Positions 16,071 to 24,460 of a stretch of 64,000 nucleotides of DNA are shown piece by piece. Position 1 is the stretch's first letter. Every line of letters begins with the position of its first letter. Below the pieces are notes generated by a model. That model saw nothing but the letters and a program-made list of their open reading frames with translations, was not told the origin of the DNA and did not search any database. This stretch comes from Streptomyces seoulensis (lineage in GTDB: Bacteria > Actinomycetota > Actinomycetes > Streptomycetales > Streptomycetaceae). Position numbers and translations under genes: made by a program. Location of the stretch: positions 744,001-808,000 of the forward strand of contig CP054936.1 in the NCBI GenBank assembly GCA_013364255.1, given 5' to 3'.

Positions 16071-17429
16071 GTGTTCTTCATCGACACCATCGAGCTGACC
16101 GGCCTCGGCAACCGCCACTACCTGGCCGGCGGACCGCGTACGGCCGTGGCGGTGGACCCGCCGCGCGACATCGACCAGGTGCTGGCGGCGGCGGCCCGGC
16201 GCGGAGTGCGGATCACCCACGTGGTGGAGACCCACCTCCACAACGACTACGTCACCGGCGGCCTCGAACTGGCCCGGGTGACGGGCGCCGCCTACCTGGT
16301 CCCGGCCGGGGCACACGTGTCGTTCGCGCGGGTGCCGGTCGCCGACGGCGACGCCGTCACCGTCGACAGCGGGCTGGAACTGCGCGCGGTGGCCACTCCG
16401 GGTCACACCCCGCACCACCTCTCCTACGTGCTGCGGGAGCGGGAGCACCCGGTGGCCGTGTTCACCGGCGGGGCACTGCTGATCGGCACCGTGGGCCGCC
16501 CCGACCTGGTGGAGCCCCGGCTGACCGAGCGGCTGGCCCGCGCCCAGTACGCCTCCGCGCACCGGCTGGCGGCCGAACTGCCGGACGCGACGTCCGTGCT
16601 GCCGACGCACGGCTTCGGCAGCTTCTGCTCCTCGGCCGAGACCGAGGGCGACACCACGACGATCGGCAAGGAGAAGGCCACGAACGCGGTGCTCACGCGG
16701 GACGTGGACTCCTTCGTCGCCGGACTGCTGGCCGGCCTCGACGACGTCCCCGCCTACTACGCGCACATGGGCCCGGCCAACGCCGCCGGTCCCGCCCCGG
16801 TGGACCTGACGCCTCCGGCCGTCGCGGACGCCGGCGAGATCGCCGCCCGCCTCGCGGCCGGTGAATGGGTCGTGGACCTGCGCGGCCGGATCGCGTTCGC
16901 CGAGGGCCATGTCGCCGGCTCGTTCAATTTCGAGGCGGACGGCAAGCTCGCCACCTATCTGGCGTGGCTGATCCCGTGGGGCAAGCCGGTGACGCTGCTC
17001 GCCGAGTCCCCGGAGCAACTGGCGTCCGCTCAGCGCGAGTTGGTGCGCGTCGGCATCGACCGGCCCGCGGCCGCCGCGACCGGGAAGCCCGAGCGGTGGG
17101 TCGCCGAGGGCGCCTCGCTCGCCTCCTTCCCGCGCTCCACGTTCGCGGGTCTGGCCGAGCGGGGCACGGACGGCGTCGTCGTCCTGGACGTGCGCCGCGA
17201 TTCCGAGCGGGCCGGCGGACACATCGCCGGCTCCGTGCACATCCCGGTCCACGAGGTGCGCCAGCGGCTCGGCGAGGTGCCGGCGGGCACCGTGTGGGTG
17301 CACTGCGCCGGCGGGGCGCGGGCCGCCATCGCCGCCTCCCTGCTGGACGCCGCGGGCCGTGACGTGGTCGCCGTCGACGACGGCTTCGACGCCGCCGCCG
17401 ACGCCGGACTGACCGTCGTCACCGGCTGA
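16071..17429 (+). CDS. Persulfide dioxygenase-rhodanese fusion (MBL fold)
   Basis: A 452-residue fusion. The N-terminal ETHE1/CstB-like metallo-beta-lactamase domain (1-235) shows the metal motif THLHNDYVTGG (HxHxDH variant), a later His in TPGHTPHHLS and PTHGFGSFCS. Two rhodanese-like domains follow: one near 255-345 without a visible active-site cysteine, and one near 360-450 with the cysteine in WVHCAGGARA. Such enzymes oxidise glutathione or low-molecular-weight persulfide to sulfite and thiosulfate. GTG start follows GGAAGGGAG. Two CstR-type operators precede it, matching sulfide-inducible control. Confidence 0.87.
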   Translation: MFFIDTIELTGLGNRHYLAGGPRTAVAVDPPRDIDQVLAAAARRGVRITHVVETHLHNDYVTGGLELARVTGAAYLVPAGAHVSFARVPVADGDAVTVDSGLELRAVATPGHTPHHLSYVLREREHPVAVFTGGALLIGTVGRPDLVEPRLTERLARAQYASAHRLAAELPDATSVLPTHGFGSFCSSAETEGDTTTIGKEKATNAVLTRDVDSFVAGLLAGLDDVPAYYAHMGPANAAGPAPVDLTPPAVADAGEIAARLAAGEWVVDLRGRIAFAEGHVAGSFNFEADGKLATYLAWLIPWGKPVTLLAESPEQLASAQRELVRVGIDRPAAAATGKPERWVAEGASLASFPRSTFAGLAERGTDGVVVLDVRRDSERAGGHIAGSVHIPVHEVRQRLGEVPAGTVWVHCAGGARAAIAASLLDAAGRDVVAVDDGFDAAADAGLTVVTG

Positions 17430-17491
17430 CCGGCCCGCGCTCCGCGAACTTCACGACATACCGATGTATCGACGTATCGAGAGGTTGTGTG

Positions 17492-17722
17492 ATGTCCCCC
17501 CTCCGTGACGGCGACGACCGCGTCACCGTGGCCGAGCCCCACCGGCACACCCGGGCCGCCGACGCCCCGCGCATCCTGCCGGAAGCGACCCTGCCGAACG
17601 GGCGCGTCCTGCCGGGTGTGTTCCGGGGCCGGGCGCCGTCCGCGATATGCGACGTCGGCGACCGCGCGCGGCGGACCGCCCGGCCGATGGCCGCGTACGG
17701 GAGCGACGGCTCGACTCCATGA
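17492..17722 (+). CDS. Small hypothetical protein coupled to the TauE gene
   Basis: A 76-residue frame with ATG after GAGAGG and a stop that overlaps the next start as ATGA. The product is hydrophilic (MSPLRDGDDRVTVAEPHRHT...) and contains one cysteine (SAICDVGD); no family is recognised. Just upstream, GATGTATC GACGTATC near 17463-17479 forms a direct repeat within a near-palindrome, which could be an operator of an ArsR-type sulfur regulator. The frame could also be incidental. Confidence 0.35.
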   Translation: MSPLRDGDDRVTVAEPHRHTRAADAPRILPEATLPNGRVLPGVFRGRAPSAICDVGDRARRTARPMAAYGSDGSTP

Positions 17723-18462
17723 CCGTTCTGATGTCCGCGCTCGTCGCCGGAGCCGTCGTCGGCCTGGCCCTCGGCGGCCTCGGCGGTGGCGGCAGCGTCC
17801 TGGCGGTGCCCGCCTTGATCTACCTGCTCGGTTTCACCCCGGCGGCGGCGACCACCGCCAGTCTGATCATCGTCACCCTCACCTCGGTCACGGCGCTCGT
17901 GGGGCACACCCGGGACGGCAACGTGGCCTGGCGCACGGGACTGCTGTTCGCCGCGGCGGGCATCGTGCCCGCGGTGCTCGCCGGGGCCGCCTCGAACCAC
18001 CTGCCCCAGACGGCACTGACCTGTGCGTTCGCCGTCATCGCGGCGCTCGCGGCGCTGCGCATGCTGCGGCCCGCACCCACCGGGAACACCGGCACGGTGC
18101 ACTCGGCCAGGGCCGGGGCCGCCGGTGCGGGGCTCGGCGCGGTGACCGGATTCCTGGGGGTGGGCGGCGGCTTCCTCGCCGTCCCCGCCCTGGTCGGCGT
18201 GCTGAACCTGCCCATGCGCCGGGCGGTCGGCACCAGTCTGCTGGTCATCACGGTCAACTCGCTGGCCGCACTCGGCGCCCGGGCCGGCACCGGAACACGG
18301 CTGGACTGGGCCGTGGTCGCGCCGTTCACCGCGACGGCGGTCCTGGGCGCCTGGGACGGCAAACGCCTGTCGAAGAAGCTCAAGGGCCACACGTTGCAGC
18401 GTCTCTTCGCCTGCGTCCTGCTCGCCGTCGCCGCCCTCATGCTGATCGACGCCCTCGTCTGA
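17719..18462 (+). CDS. TauE/SafE-family sulfite/organosulfur transporter
   Basis: A 247-residue integral membrane protein with about eight helices and the family's internal duplication: GGLGGGGSVLAVPALIYLLG near residue 15 and TGFLGVGGGFLAVPALVGVL near 145. TauE/SafE proteins export sulfite or sulfoacetate. In CstR-controlled operons a TauE protein (often called CstA-linked or YfiP-like) clears sulfite produced by persulfide dioxygenase, which fits its place between the MBL-rhodanese and rhodanese genes. Confidence 0.87.
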   Translation: MTVLMSALVAGAVVGLALGGLGGGGSVLAVPALIYLLGFTPAAATTASLIIVTLTSVTALVGHTRDGNVAWRTGLLFAAAGIVPAVLAGAASNHLPQTALTCAFAVIAALAALRMLRPAPTGNTGTVHSARAGAAGAGLGAVTGFLGVGGGFLAVPALVGVLNLPMRRAVGTSLLVITVNSLAALGARAGTGTRLDWAVVAPFTATAVLGAWDGKRLSKKLKGHTLQRLFACVLLAVAALMLIDALV

Positions 18463-18559
18463 CCCCGCCGGCCCGCCGCCGGACCGCCGGACCGCCGCAC
18501 GGCCGCGCATCCCGCGAAACCCCTCCCACCACTCCCACCACCAGAGGATCACCCGCACC

Positions 18560-19135
18560 ATGACCATGCCCACCGCCCTCCACGCCGACCAAGCCCGTGC
18601 CCGTCTGCACGAGCTGACCGTCATCGACGTCCGCACCCCCGGCGAGTACGCCGGCGGCCACCTGCCCGGCGCCCTCAACATCCCCCTCGACCGGCTCGGC
18701 CGGGCGCTGCCGGACATCCGAGACGCCGCCGAGCGCGGCGAGATCCTCATCGTGTGCGCCTCCGGCGCCCGCTCCGAGAACGCCTGCCGCACCCTGGCCG
18801 AGCACGGCGTCCGGGCCGCCACCCTGGTCGGCGGCACCGGCGCCTGGGCCGCCGGGGGCGGCGACCTCGAACGCCCCGCGGGAAACACCAGGGCGACCTG
18901 GGGCATGGAACGCCAGGTCCGGCTGACCGCCGGCTCGGTCGTCCTGCTCGGCCTGGCACTGGGCGAGTTCGCGCACCCCGCCTTCCGGCTGCTGTCCGCG
19001 GGCATCGCCGGCGGCCTGGTCTTCTCCGCGGTGACCGACACCTGCGGCATGGCGGCCGTGCTCGGCAAGCTGCCCCACAACCGGCCCCGCGCGGCCGACT
19101 TGACGGCCACGCTGGCCCGGCTGCGCGGCAACTGA
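18560..19135 (+). CDS. Rhodanese with C-terminal DUF2892 membrane domain (YgaP-like)
   Basis: A 191-residue protein. The N-terminal rhodanese domain (1-105) has DVRTPGEYAGGHLPGA and the active-site cysteine in VCASGARSE. The C-terminal DUF2892 part (120-175) has two short membrane helices (VRLTAGSVVLLGLALG and FRLLSAGIAGGLVFSAV). The arrangement is that of E. coli YgaP, an inner-membrane sulfurtransferase. It completes a sulfur detoxification set with the MBL fusion and the TauE transporter, 97 bases downstream of the latter with its own ribosome site. Confidence 0.87.
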   Translation: MTMPTALHADQARARLHELTVIDVRTPGEYAGGHLPGALNIPLDRLGRALPDIRDAAERGEILIVCASGARSENACRTLAEHGVRAATLVGGTGAWAAGGGDLERPAGNTRATWGMERQVRLTAGSVVLLGLALGEFAHPAFRLLSAGIAGGLVFSAVTDTCGMAAVLGKLPHNRPRAADLTATLARLRGN

Positions 19136-19215
19136 CCGCGTACCGCGCCCCGTCCGCGCCGGCCCGCGTGCGCGCCCGCCCTGCCTGCCTGCCGACGTGC
19201 CCGTGTGCCGCCGCC

Positions 19216-20127
19216 TCACGGCCGGGCGTCGGTGTATCCCCGGTCACGGACGAGGTCGCGGGCCAGGAGGGTCAAGGCGCGGGCGGCGGCGCTCTCGTAA
19301 CCGCCGCCGCGGCGCAGCAGGGTGACCGTGCGGGCAGGCAGGGCGGGTTCGAGGGGGACGGGGGTGAGCCGGGGGTGGTCGTGGGTGACGGCGTCGGGCA
19401 GCACGGTGGCGATCGGGGTGCGCCGGACGATCTCGACGAGCGCCTGGACGGAGTTGGCCTCCACCGCGATGCGCGGCTCCACCCGATGCGCCGCGAAGTG
19501 CGCGTCGATATGGCCGCGGGTCGCGAAGTCGCCGCTGAGCAAAGCGAGTTGCAGCTCCGCCAGCTGCCGTACGGGGAGCGGCCGGGGCAGCTCGTCCTCG
19601 GCGGCGCGCGCGCCGGTGACCAGGCTCAGGGTCTCCGTGAACAGGGTGGTGGCGTCGACGCCGGGCAGGTGGGCGCCGGCGAAGGCGATGCCCAGGTCGA
19701 CGTCGTCGGCGAGCAGGGCCGACTCGATGCGGTCCTGGGGCATCTCCGTGACGTTCAGAGTGATGCCCGGGTGCCGGTCGTGCAGTGCGGCGACCAGCGG
19801 GCCCACCAGATAGGCGGTGAACGTGGGGGTCACGGCCAGCCGCAGGTGTCCCCGGGTGAGGTCCTGGACGTCCCGTACGGCGCGCTGGGCGGCCGCCAGG
19901 TCCCGCAGCGCCCGGCGGGCGTGGTGTGCGTACGTCTCGCCGGCGTCGGTGAGCCGCACTCGGCGGGCGGTGCGGTCGAGCAGTTGCGCCCCCACCGTCC
20001 GCTCCAGCTGCCTGACCTGCTGGGAGAGGGTCGGCTGGGAGACGCGCAGCGCCTCGGCGGCACGGGTGAAGCTGCCGTGCTCGGCGACGGCGAGCAGATA
20101 GCGCAGATGACGCAGCTCCGGAGTCAT
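19216..20127 (-). CDS. cynR: LysR-family regulator, CynR-like
   Basis: A 303-residue LysR-type transcription factor. The N-terminal winged helix (LRYLLAVAEHGSFTRAAEALRVSQPTLSQ...) spans residues 5-65; the remaining residues form the two-lobed periplasmic-binding-like effector domain. It is divergent from carbonic anhydrase and cyanase genes, exactly the order of the E. coli cyn regulon, so activation by cyanate is inferred. The ATG at 20127 is chosen over a GTG three codons upstream. A T-N11-A box lies directly upstream. Confidence 0.85.
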   Translation of the reverse strand: MTPELRHLRYLLAVAEHGSFTRAAEALRVSQPTLSQQVRQLERTVGAQLLDRTARRVRLTDAGETYAHHARRALRDLAAAQRAVRDVQDLTRGHLRLAVTPTFTAYLVGPLVAALHDRHPGITLNVTEMPQDRIESALLADDVDLGIAFAGAHLPGVDATTLFTETLSLVTGARAAEDELPRPLPVRQLAELQLALLSGDFATRGHIDAHFAAHRVEPRIAVEANSVQALVEIVRRTPIATVLPDAVTHDHPRLTPVPLEPALPARTVTLLRRGGGYESAAARALTLLARDLVRDRGYTDARP

Positions 20128-20135
20128 GCGCACCA

Positions 20136-20154
20136 CTATAGGTGTGAGCGATAG
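20136..20154. promoter_or_regulatory. LysR box (CTAT-N11-ATAG) in the cyn divergent region
   Basis: CTAT and ATAG arms flank exactly 11 bases, the classic T-N11-A dyad for LysR regulators. It lies 9 bases from the regulator start, so binding would autorepress. A second CTATAG is at 20181-20186 on the cynT side and may be an activation half site or -10 element. Confidence 0.6.
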
Positions 20155-20252
20155 GAGTCATGCCCAGAGCGTCTTGGACTCTATAGGCGCAGGTCGTGCA
20201 GGGTGGACGTACCGAGCCCGACGGGCCGGGATCCACTGGAAGGGAGTGACCC

Positions 20253-20849
20253 ATGCGCGACCTCGCCGAGGGCGTCAGGTGTTATCAGCGGGACGTCCAT
20301 CCCGCGAAGGCGGAGCTGTTCGCCCGGCTCGCCGAGCACCACGGGCCGCACACGCTGTTCATCGGCTGCTCCGACGCCCGGGTGGTCCCCGAGCTGATCA
20401 CGGCGAGCGAGCCGGGCGAGCTGTTCGTCGTGCGCACCGCGGGCAACCTGGTGCCGGCCCACACGTCGGGGCCCGACGCCGTGGCGGCCGGCGTGGAGTA
20501 CGCGGTCGCCGTACTCGGTGTCTCCGACATCGTGGTGTGCGGGCACTCGGGCTGCGGCGCCATGACGGCGCTGGCCCGGGCGCAGGACCTCAGCGGTGTG
20601 CCGGCCGTCGCCGGCTGGCTGCGGCACGCCGACGCCTCCCTGGCCCGTACGGCGGCGTCCGGGGACGTCGCGGCCCTGGTGCGGCAGAACGTGCTCGCCC
20701 AGCTCGCCAACCTGGCCACCCATCCCCCGGTCGCCCGCGGCCTGGCCGAGCACACCCTCGCCCTGCACGGATGGGTCTACGACATCGCCACCGGCGGCGT
20801 CGAGACCGTCGGCGCCCCGCCCGCGGTCACCTCCTCCGCCGCCGCCTGA
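20253..20849 (+). CDS. cynT: Beta-class carbonic anhydrase (CynT-like)
   Basis: A 198-residue beta carbonic anhydrase. Zinc ligands are in IGCSDARV (Cys-x-Asp-x-Arg) near residue 39 and CGHSGCGA (His-x2-Cys) near 95. It supplies bicarbonate, which cyanase consumes as co-substrate, and prevents loss of CO2 formed in the reaction. It is the first gene downstream of the LysR regulator and 135 bases before cyanase. Confidence 0.9.
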   Translation: MRDLAEGVRCYQRDVHPAKAELFARLAEHHGPHTLFIGCSDARVVPELITASEPGELFVVRTAGNLVPAHTSGPDAVAAGVEYAVAVLGVSDIVVCGHSGCGAMTALARAQDLSGVPAVAGWLRHADASLARTAASGDVAALVRQNVLAQLANLATHPPVARGLAEHTLALHGWVYDIATGGVETVGAPPAVTSSAAA

Positions 20850-20984
20850 CCGCCGGGCCGGACCGTCCTCCGAGCCGGATCGACCCCCGGCCTCCCGGCC
20901 CGCGCGCCCCACGTCCCGGCGCCTGCCGTCTGGCAGCGCGCCGGGTGCTCCCCCACCCTTGAACCCAGGAAGGAAACACCTCTC

Positions 20985-21455
20985 ATGGTGCACGCACAGT
21001 ACGACCCCGCAGCCCGGCAGGCCCTCGCCGTGACCGCGGTCGAGGCCAAGATCCGCAAGGATCTCAGCTGGCAGCGGATCGCGGACGCGGCCGGCCTGTC
21101 GGTGGCCTTCACCACCGCCGCCGTGCTCGGCCAGCACGCCCTGCCCGAGCCGGCCGCGCGCGCCGTCGGTGAGCTGCTGGAGCTGGACGCCGACGCGGTG
21201 ACCCTGCTCCAAACGATCCCCACCCGGGGGTCGATCCCCGGCGGCATCCCCACCGACCCGACCATCTACCGCTTCTACGAGATGCTCCAGGTGTACGGCA
21301 CCACCCTCAAGGCGCTGGTGCACGAGCAGTTCGGTGACGGCATCATCTCCGCGATCAACTTCAAGCTGGACGTGCGGAAGGTCGCCGACCCCGAGGGCGG
21401 CGAGCGCGCGGTCATCACCCTGGACGGCAAGTACCTGCCCACCAAGCCCTTCTGA
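20985..21455 (+). CDS. cynS: Cyanate hydratase (cyanase)
   Basis: A 156-residue protein of the normal cyanase length. The N-terminal HTH-like region ([20 protein letters not shown]) and the strongly conserved C-terminal part are present; catalytic Arg and Glu are in [12 protein letters not shown] near residue 97, and catalytic Ser in GIISAINF near 123. It converts cyanate plus bicarbonate to ammonia and CO2 as a decamer. AGGAAGG precedes the ATG. A strong hairpin follows the stop. Confidence 0.94.
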   Translation: MVHAQYDPAARQALAVTAVEAKIRKDLSWQRIADAAGLSVAFTTAAVLGQHALPEPAARAVGELLELDADAVTLLQTIPTRGSIPGGIPTDPTIYRFYEMLQVYGTTLKALVHEQFGDGIISAINFKLDVRKVADPEGGERAVITLDGKYLPTKPF

Positions 21456-21486
21456 CCCGTCTCCGCGTCCCCCCGCCCACCGGCGT

Positions 21487-21528
21487 GCCGGGGCGGGACG
21501 GCGGTCCGCTCCGCCGTCCCGCCCCGGC
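21487..21528 (+). terminator. Strong hairpin terminator after cynS
   Basis: A perfect 17-base stem (21488-21504 with 21511-21527, extendable by one G-C pair) around a 6-base loop. It begins 32 bases after the cynS stop. It has no U-tract, as is usual in Streptomyces, and should separate cynTS from the deaminase genes. Confidence 0.7.
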
Positions 21529-21558
21529 GCCCGCCCCCTCCACCGAAAGACACGTGTG

Positions 21559-22059
21559 ATGGACTTCGCGCAGCACACCATCGACATCGCCCGCCGCAAC
21601 GTCGACGAGGGCGGCCGCCCGTTCGCGACCGTCGTCGTCAAGGACGGCGAGATCCTCGCCGAGAGTGCGAACCTGGTGGCGCAGACCGCCGATCCCACCG
21701 CCCACGCCGAGATCCTCGCCCTCCGCGCGGCGTGCACCGCGCTCGGCACCGAACACCTCGTCGGCGCCACGATCTACGTCCTGGCCCAGCCCTGCCCGAT
21801 GTGTCTGGGCGCGCTGTACTACTGCTCGCCGGACGAGGTCGTCTTCCTCACCACCCGCGACGCCTACGCACCGCACTACGTCGACGACCGCAAGTACTTC
21901 GAACTCGACACCTTCTACGACGAGTTCGCCAAGGACTGGCGGGAGCGCCGGCTGCCGATGCGCCACGAGCCCCGGGAGGCGGCGGTCGACGTGTACCGGC
22001 GCTGGCAGGAGCGCAACGGCGGCGAGCGCCGGGTGGCCGGCGCGCCCACCGCGGGCTGA
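21559..22059 (+). CDS. Nucleoside/guanine deaminase-type protein
   Basis: A 166-residue cytidine-deaminase-fold enzyme. Zinc motifs are TAHAEILAL (HAE) near residue 54 and PCPMCLGA (PCxxC) near 84, as in bacterial guanine deaminases and TadA-like enzymes. A C-terminal extension (YFELDTFYDEFAKDWRERRLPM) is like that of purine-base deaminases such as GuaD. ATG start at 21559 lacks a clear GGAGG. It is followed 10 bases later by a second deaminase. Confidence 0.82.
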   Translation: MDFAQHTIDIARRNVDEGGRPFATVVVKDGEILAESANLVAQTADPTAHAEILALRAACTALGTEHLVGATIYVLAQPCPMCLGALYYCSPDEVVFLTTRDAYAPHYVDDRKYFELDTFYDEFAKDWRERRLPMRHEPREAAVDVYRRWQERNGGERRVAGAPTAG

Positions 22060-22069
22060 GCGGGCGGCC

Positions 22070-22564
22070 ATGGGTCCCACCGAACCGACCGCCGCCGACC
22101 TGCCCCATCTGGAGCGCGCCGTCGAACTGGCCGCCGCCGCGGCGCGAGCCGGGGACGAGCCGTTCGGCTCGGTCCTGGTCAGCGCCGACGGGCGGGTCCT
22201 GGCCGAGGACCGCAACCGGGTGCGCACGCTCGACGACCCGACCCGGCACCCGGAGTTCGAGCTGGTCCGCTGGGCCACGGCCCACCTCACCGCGCGGCAG
22301 CGGGCGGCGGCCACCGTCTTCACCTCCGGGGAGCACTGCCCCATGTGCGCGGCCGCGCACGGCTGGGCCGGCCTCGGCCCCGTCGTCTACGCCCACTCGG
22401 CCGCCCAGTTGGCCCAGTGGCTGGCCGCACTGGGCGTGCCGCCGCCGGCGGTGCGCTGTCCTCCGGTCCAGGAGCTGGTGCCCGCTCTGGAGGTGCGCGG
22501 GCCCGCACCGGCCCTGGCCGGCCGGCTGCGCGAGTTGCACCGCGGCTTCCACACCCGGGCCTGA
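22070..22564 (+). CDS. Second cytidine-deaminase-fold protein
   Basis: A 164-residue deaminase homologue. The zinc ligands are in TRHPEFELVRW, where HPE replaces the usual HAE, and in HCPMCAAAHGW. The proton-shuttle Glu is retained, so activity is likely, but the Ala-to-Pro change puts it in a separate subgroup from its neighbour. It starts 10 bases after the first deaminase and is probably co-translated. Substrate unknown. Confidence 0.78.
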   Translation: MGPTEPTAADLPHLERAVELAAAAARAGDEPFGSVLVSADGRVLAEDRNRVRTLDDPTRHPEFELVRWATAHLTARQRAAATVFTSGEHCPMCAAAHGWAGLGPVVYAHSAAQLAQWLAALGVPPPAVRCPPVQELVPALEVRGPAPALAGRLRELHRGFHTRA

Positions 22565-22602
22565 CGCCCCCGGGCGATCGCCCGCCGGTCAGGGCGGGCG
22601 GG

Positions 22603-23607
22603 TCAGGGCACGGCCGGGCCGGGCACGGTCACCGCCCGCCGTGCCGCCTCCCACACCCGGTTGGCGGCCGGGGCCGCCAACCGGGCGATCAACGCGACCG
22701 CCGCTCCGGTGACCAGGTCGGTGACGTAGTGCCACCGCAGGTACAGCGTCGAGGCGGGGATGACGACGAGCAGCGGGGAGGTCAGCCAGAACAGCGTGCG
22801 GCAGTCCCGCCAGGCGAAGAGGGACATCAGGACGATGGTCGCGACGTGCAGGCTCGGGAAGGCGTCGACGTGGGTGCTGTGGGCCAGGTAGTAGCCCCTG
22901 ATGCCGAGGAAGTCGCCCAGCGGGACGGTGAACCGGTCGGCCAGCCCGTACCACGGGCCCACCGCGGGCACCGCGAAGTACCCGACGTAGCCCATGCACT
23001 GGACGATCACCAGCCCCAGCAGCAGATCCGACCACTCGCGGTCGCGCCGCCGCGCGCACAGCAGCCCGCCCAGCGCGAGCAGCGGCACCCACTCGCAGGA
23101 GTAGGCGAGGGCCAGCACGGCCGTCGTGACCGGATGGGCGAAGTGGTCGAGGAGCGGCACGGGGTCGCGGTCGGCGAACAGCCACCGGTCCACCGCCGCC
23201 AGCGCGTGGTCGCAGTGTCCCGGATGGACCAGGGGCACCGCCCACCGCAGGCTCGGGTAGACGGCCAGGCACGACGTCACCGCGATCAGGTCGCGGACCC
23301 GCCGGCACCAGTGCGGTCGCGGGCCGTGCCATCCGGGCAGCCGGACCGCCATGCCCCACCACACGGCCGGGAGCGCCGCGGTCAGGGCGAGCGCGGCGCG
23401 GGCGTCCGGGTGCGTCACCGCGGCGGGCCGGCTCACGGCGAGGACGGCCACCAGGACGAGGAAGGGCAGCGCGAGCACTTCCTTGGGGTCCAGCAGGCGG
23501 ACGGCGAGGCCGATCCCGCTCCGGCTCCGGGCGCCGAGGGACGGGAGCGGGAGCCGGTCGACGGCCTGACGGGGCATGGAGCCGTGCTCCAGAGCCGGTG
23601 TCCGCAC
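22603..23607 (-). CDS. PAP2-superfamily membrane phosphatase/phosphotransferase
   Basis: A 334-residue polytopic membrane protein with six or seven helices. The phosphatase signature is split as usual: AFPSLHVATIVL (motif 2, PSxH) near residue 248 and RWHYVTDLVTG (motif 3, HxxxD) near 293. It matches the inositolphosphotransferase (Aur1/Ipt1-like) branch found in actinobacteria. GTG at 23607 is chosen because GGAG lies 7 bases upstream; the ATG at 23577 has none. Possible role in phosphoinositol lipid or isoprenoid-phosphate metabolism. Confidence 0.82.
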   Translation of the reverse strand: MRTPALEHGSMPRQAVDRLPLPSLGARSRSGIGLAVRLLDPKEVLALPFLVLVAVLAVSRPAAVTHPDARAALALTAALPAVWWGMAVRLPGWHGPRPHWCRRVRDLIAVTSCLAVYPSLRWAVPLVHPGHCDHALAAVDRWLFADRDPVPLLDHFAHPVTTAVLALAYSCEWVPLLALGGLLCARRRDREWSDLLLGLVIVQCMGYVGYFAVPAVGPWYGLADRFTVPLGDFLGIRGYYLAHSTHVDAFPSLHVATIVLMSLFAWRDCRTLFWLTSPLLVVIPASTLYLRWHYVTDLVTGAAVALIARLAAPAANRVWEAARRAVTVPGPAVP

Positions 23608-23843
23608 GCTCGCTCCGTTCTGTGACGCGCCCGCACGGGCGGGGGTGGAAACGGCTCGCGAGGTACGCCTCGCCGCGGACGCGAAGCCTATGTCACCGTG
23701 TGTGCCCGGCCGGGTACGGCACGCGGTGCGCGAAGGCCGGGCGTGCGGGCTGGAACGCCGGTCACCGGGTAGCCGTATCCAGGAACGACGACGGTTCGAC
23801 GGTTCGGCGCGGAGCCGGACCGGTCCGTGAGGGAGGGAGCGTC

Positions 23844-23990
23844 ATGGCCGGAGTGCTGGGACGGATCAAGGAGTTCGCGCGGAGCCCGCAGGGGCGGCGC
23901 ACCATCGAGCAGGTGCGGCGCACCGCGAGCGATCCGCGCCGCCGCGCCCAGGCGCAGCGCCTGTTCGCACGGCTGCGCACCCGCCGCTGA
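23844..23990 (+). CDS. Very small basic protein
   Basis: A 48-residue arginine-rich protein (GRIKEFARSPQGRRTIEQVRRTASDPRRRAQ in two short pieces) with a strong GGGAGGGAG ribosome site before the ATG. The sequence is helical and strongly cationic, so nucleic-acid contact is possible. Similar short proteins are common beside unrelated genes in Streptomyces. No function is known. Confidence 0.55.
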   Translation: MAGVLGRIKEFARSPQGRRTIEQVRRTASDPRRRAQAQRLFARLRTRR

Positions 23991-24091
23991 GCCCGGCGGC
24001 CCCCGCGGGCGGTCCGGGGGCGCTCGCGGACGGTCCGGCGGCGCTCGCGGTGTCCGCGTGTCGTACGGCGCCGCGGGGAAACCCGGCCGGC

Positions 24092-24400
24092 ATGACAGCA
24101 CATGAGCGGCGGCGGCCTCCCGGCTCCGACCGCCGGGTCGTCGACCGGTTGCTGCCGGTCTGGCTGGCGGAGACGGAGCACCACGATCCGGCCGCCGCCC
24201 GGCGGGCGCGCGAGGGCTGGGAGAGCGGTGCGCTCTCCGAGGACGCCGCGCAGGATCTGGCCACGTGGGTGACCGCGCGGATCACCGACACCGCCTTCAA
24301 CGACGAGGAGGGCCCGTCGGTCGACGGCCCCGCCCGGATCACCCCGGCCGACAAGGAGAGCGTGCACCGGTGGCTCGCGGCCCGGGGCCACCACGTCTGA
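24092..24400 (+). CDS. Small hypothetical cytoplasmic protein
   Basis: A 102-residue acidic protein without membrane segments (RVVDRLLPVWLAETEHH and AAQDLATWVTARITDTAF are its helical parts). Codon bias supports coding. I do not recognise a domain. The ribosome site is weak (GGGGAA 17 bases upstream), so the exact start is uncertain. Confidence 0.5.
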   Translation: MTAHERRRPPGSDRRVVDRLLPVWLAETEHHDPAAARRAREGWESGALSEDAAQDLATWVTARITDTAFNDEEGPSVDGPARITPADKESVHRWLAARGHHV

Positions 24401-24417
24401 CACCCGCCGTCCGACAC

Positions 24418-24439
24418 CCGCCGGCGGCCGGGCCGGCGG
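24418..24439. terminator. Hairpin between convergent small genes
   Basis: An 8-base GC-only stem (CCGCCGGC with GCCGGCGG) around a 6-base loop, between the stops of two convergent genes. It could end transcription from both sides. Confidence 0.4.
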
Positions 24440-24460
24440 CGGGCCGGCGCCGCTGAGCCG

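Noticed and set aside
22571..22584. CGGGCGATCGCCCG palindrome between convergent genes, considered as terminator
   Set aside because: It has no loop and is a common GC palindrome; too weak to call.
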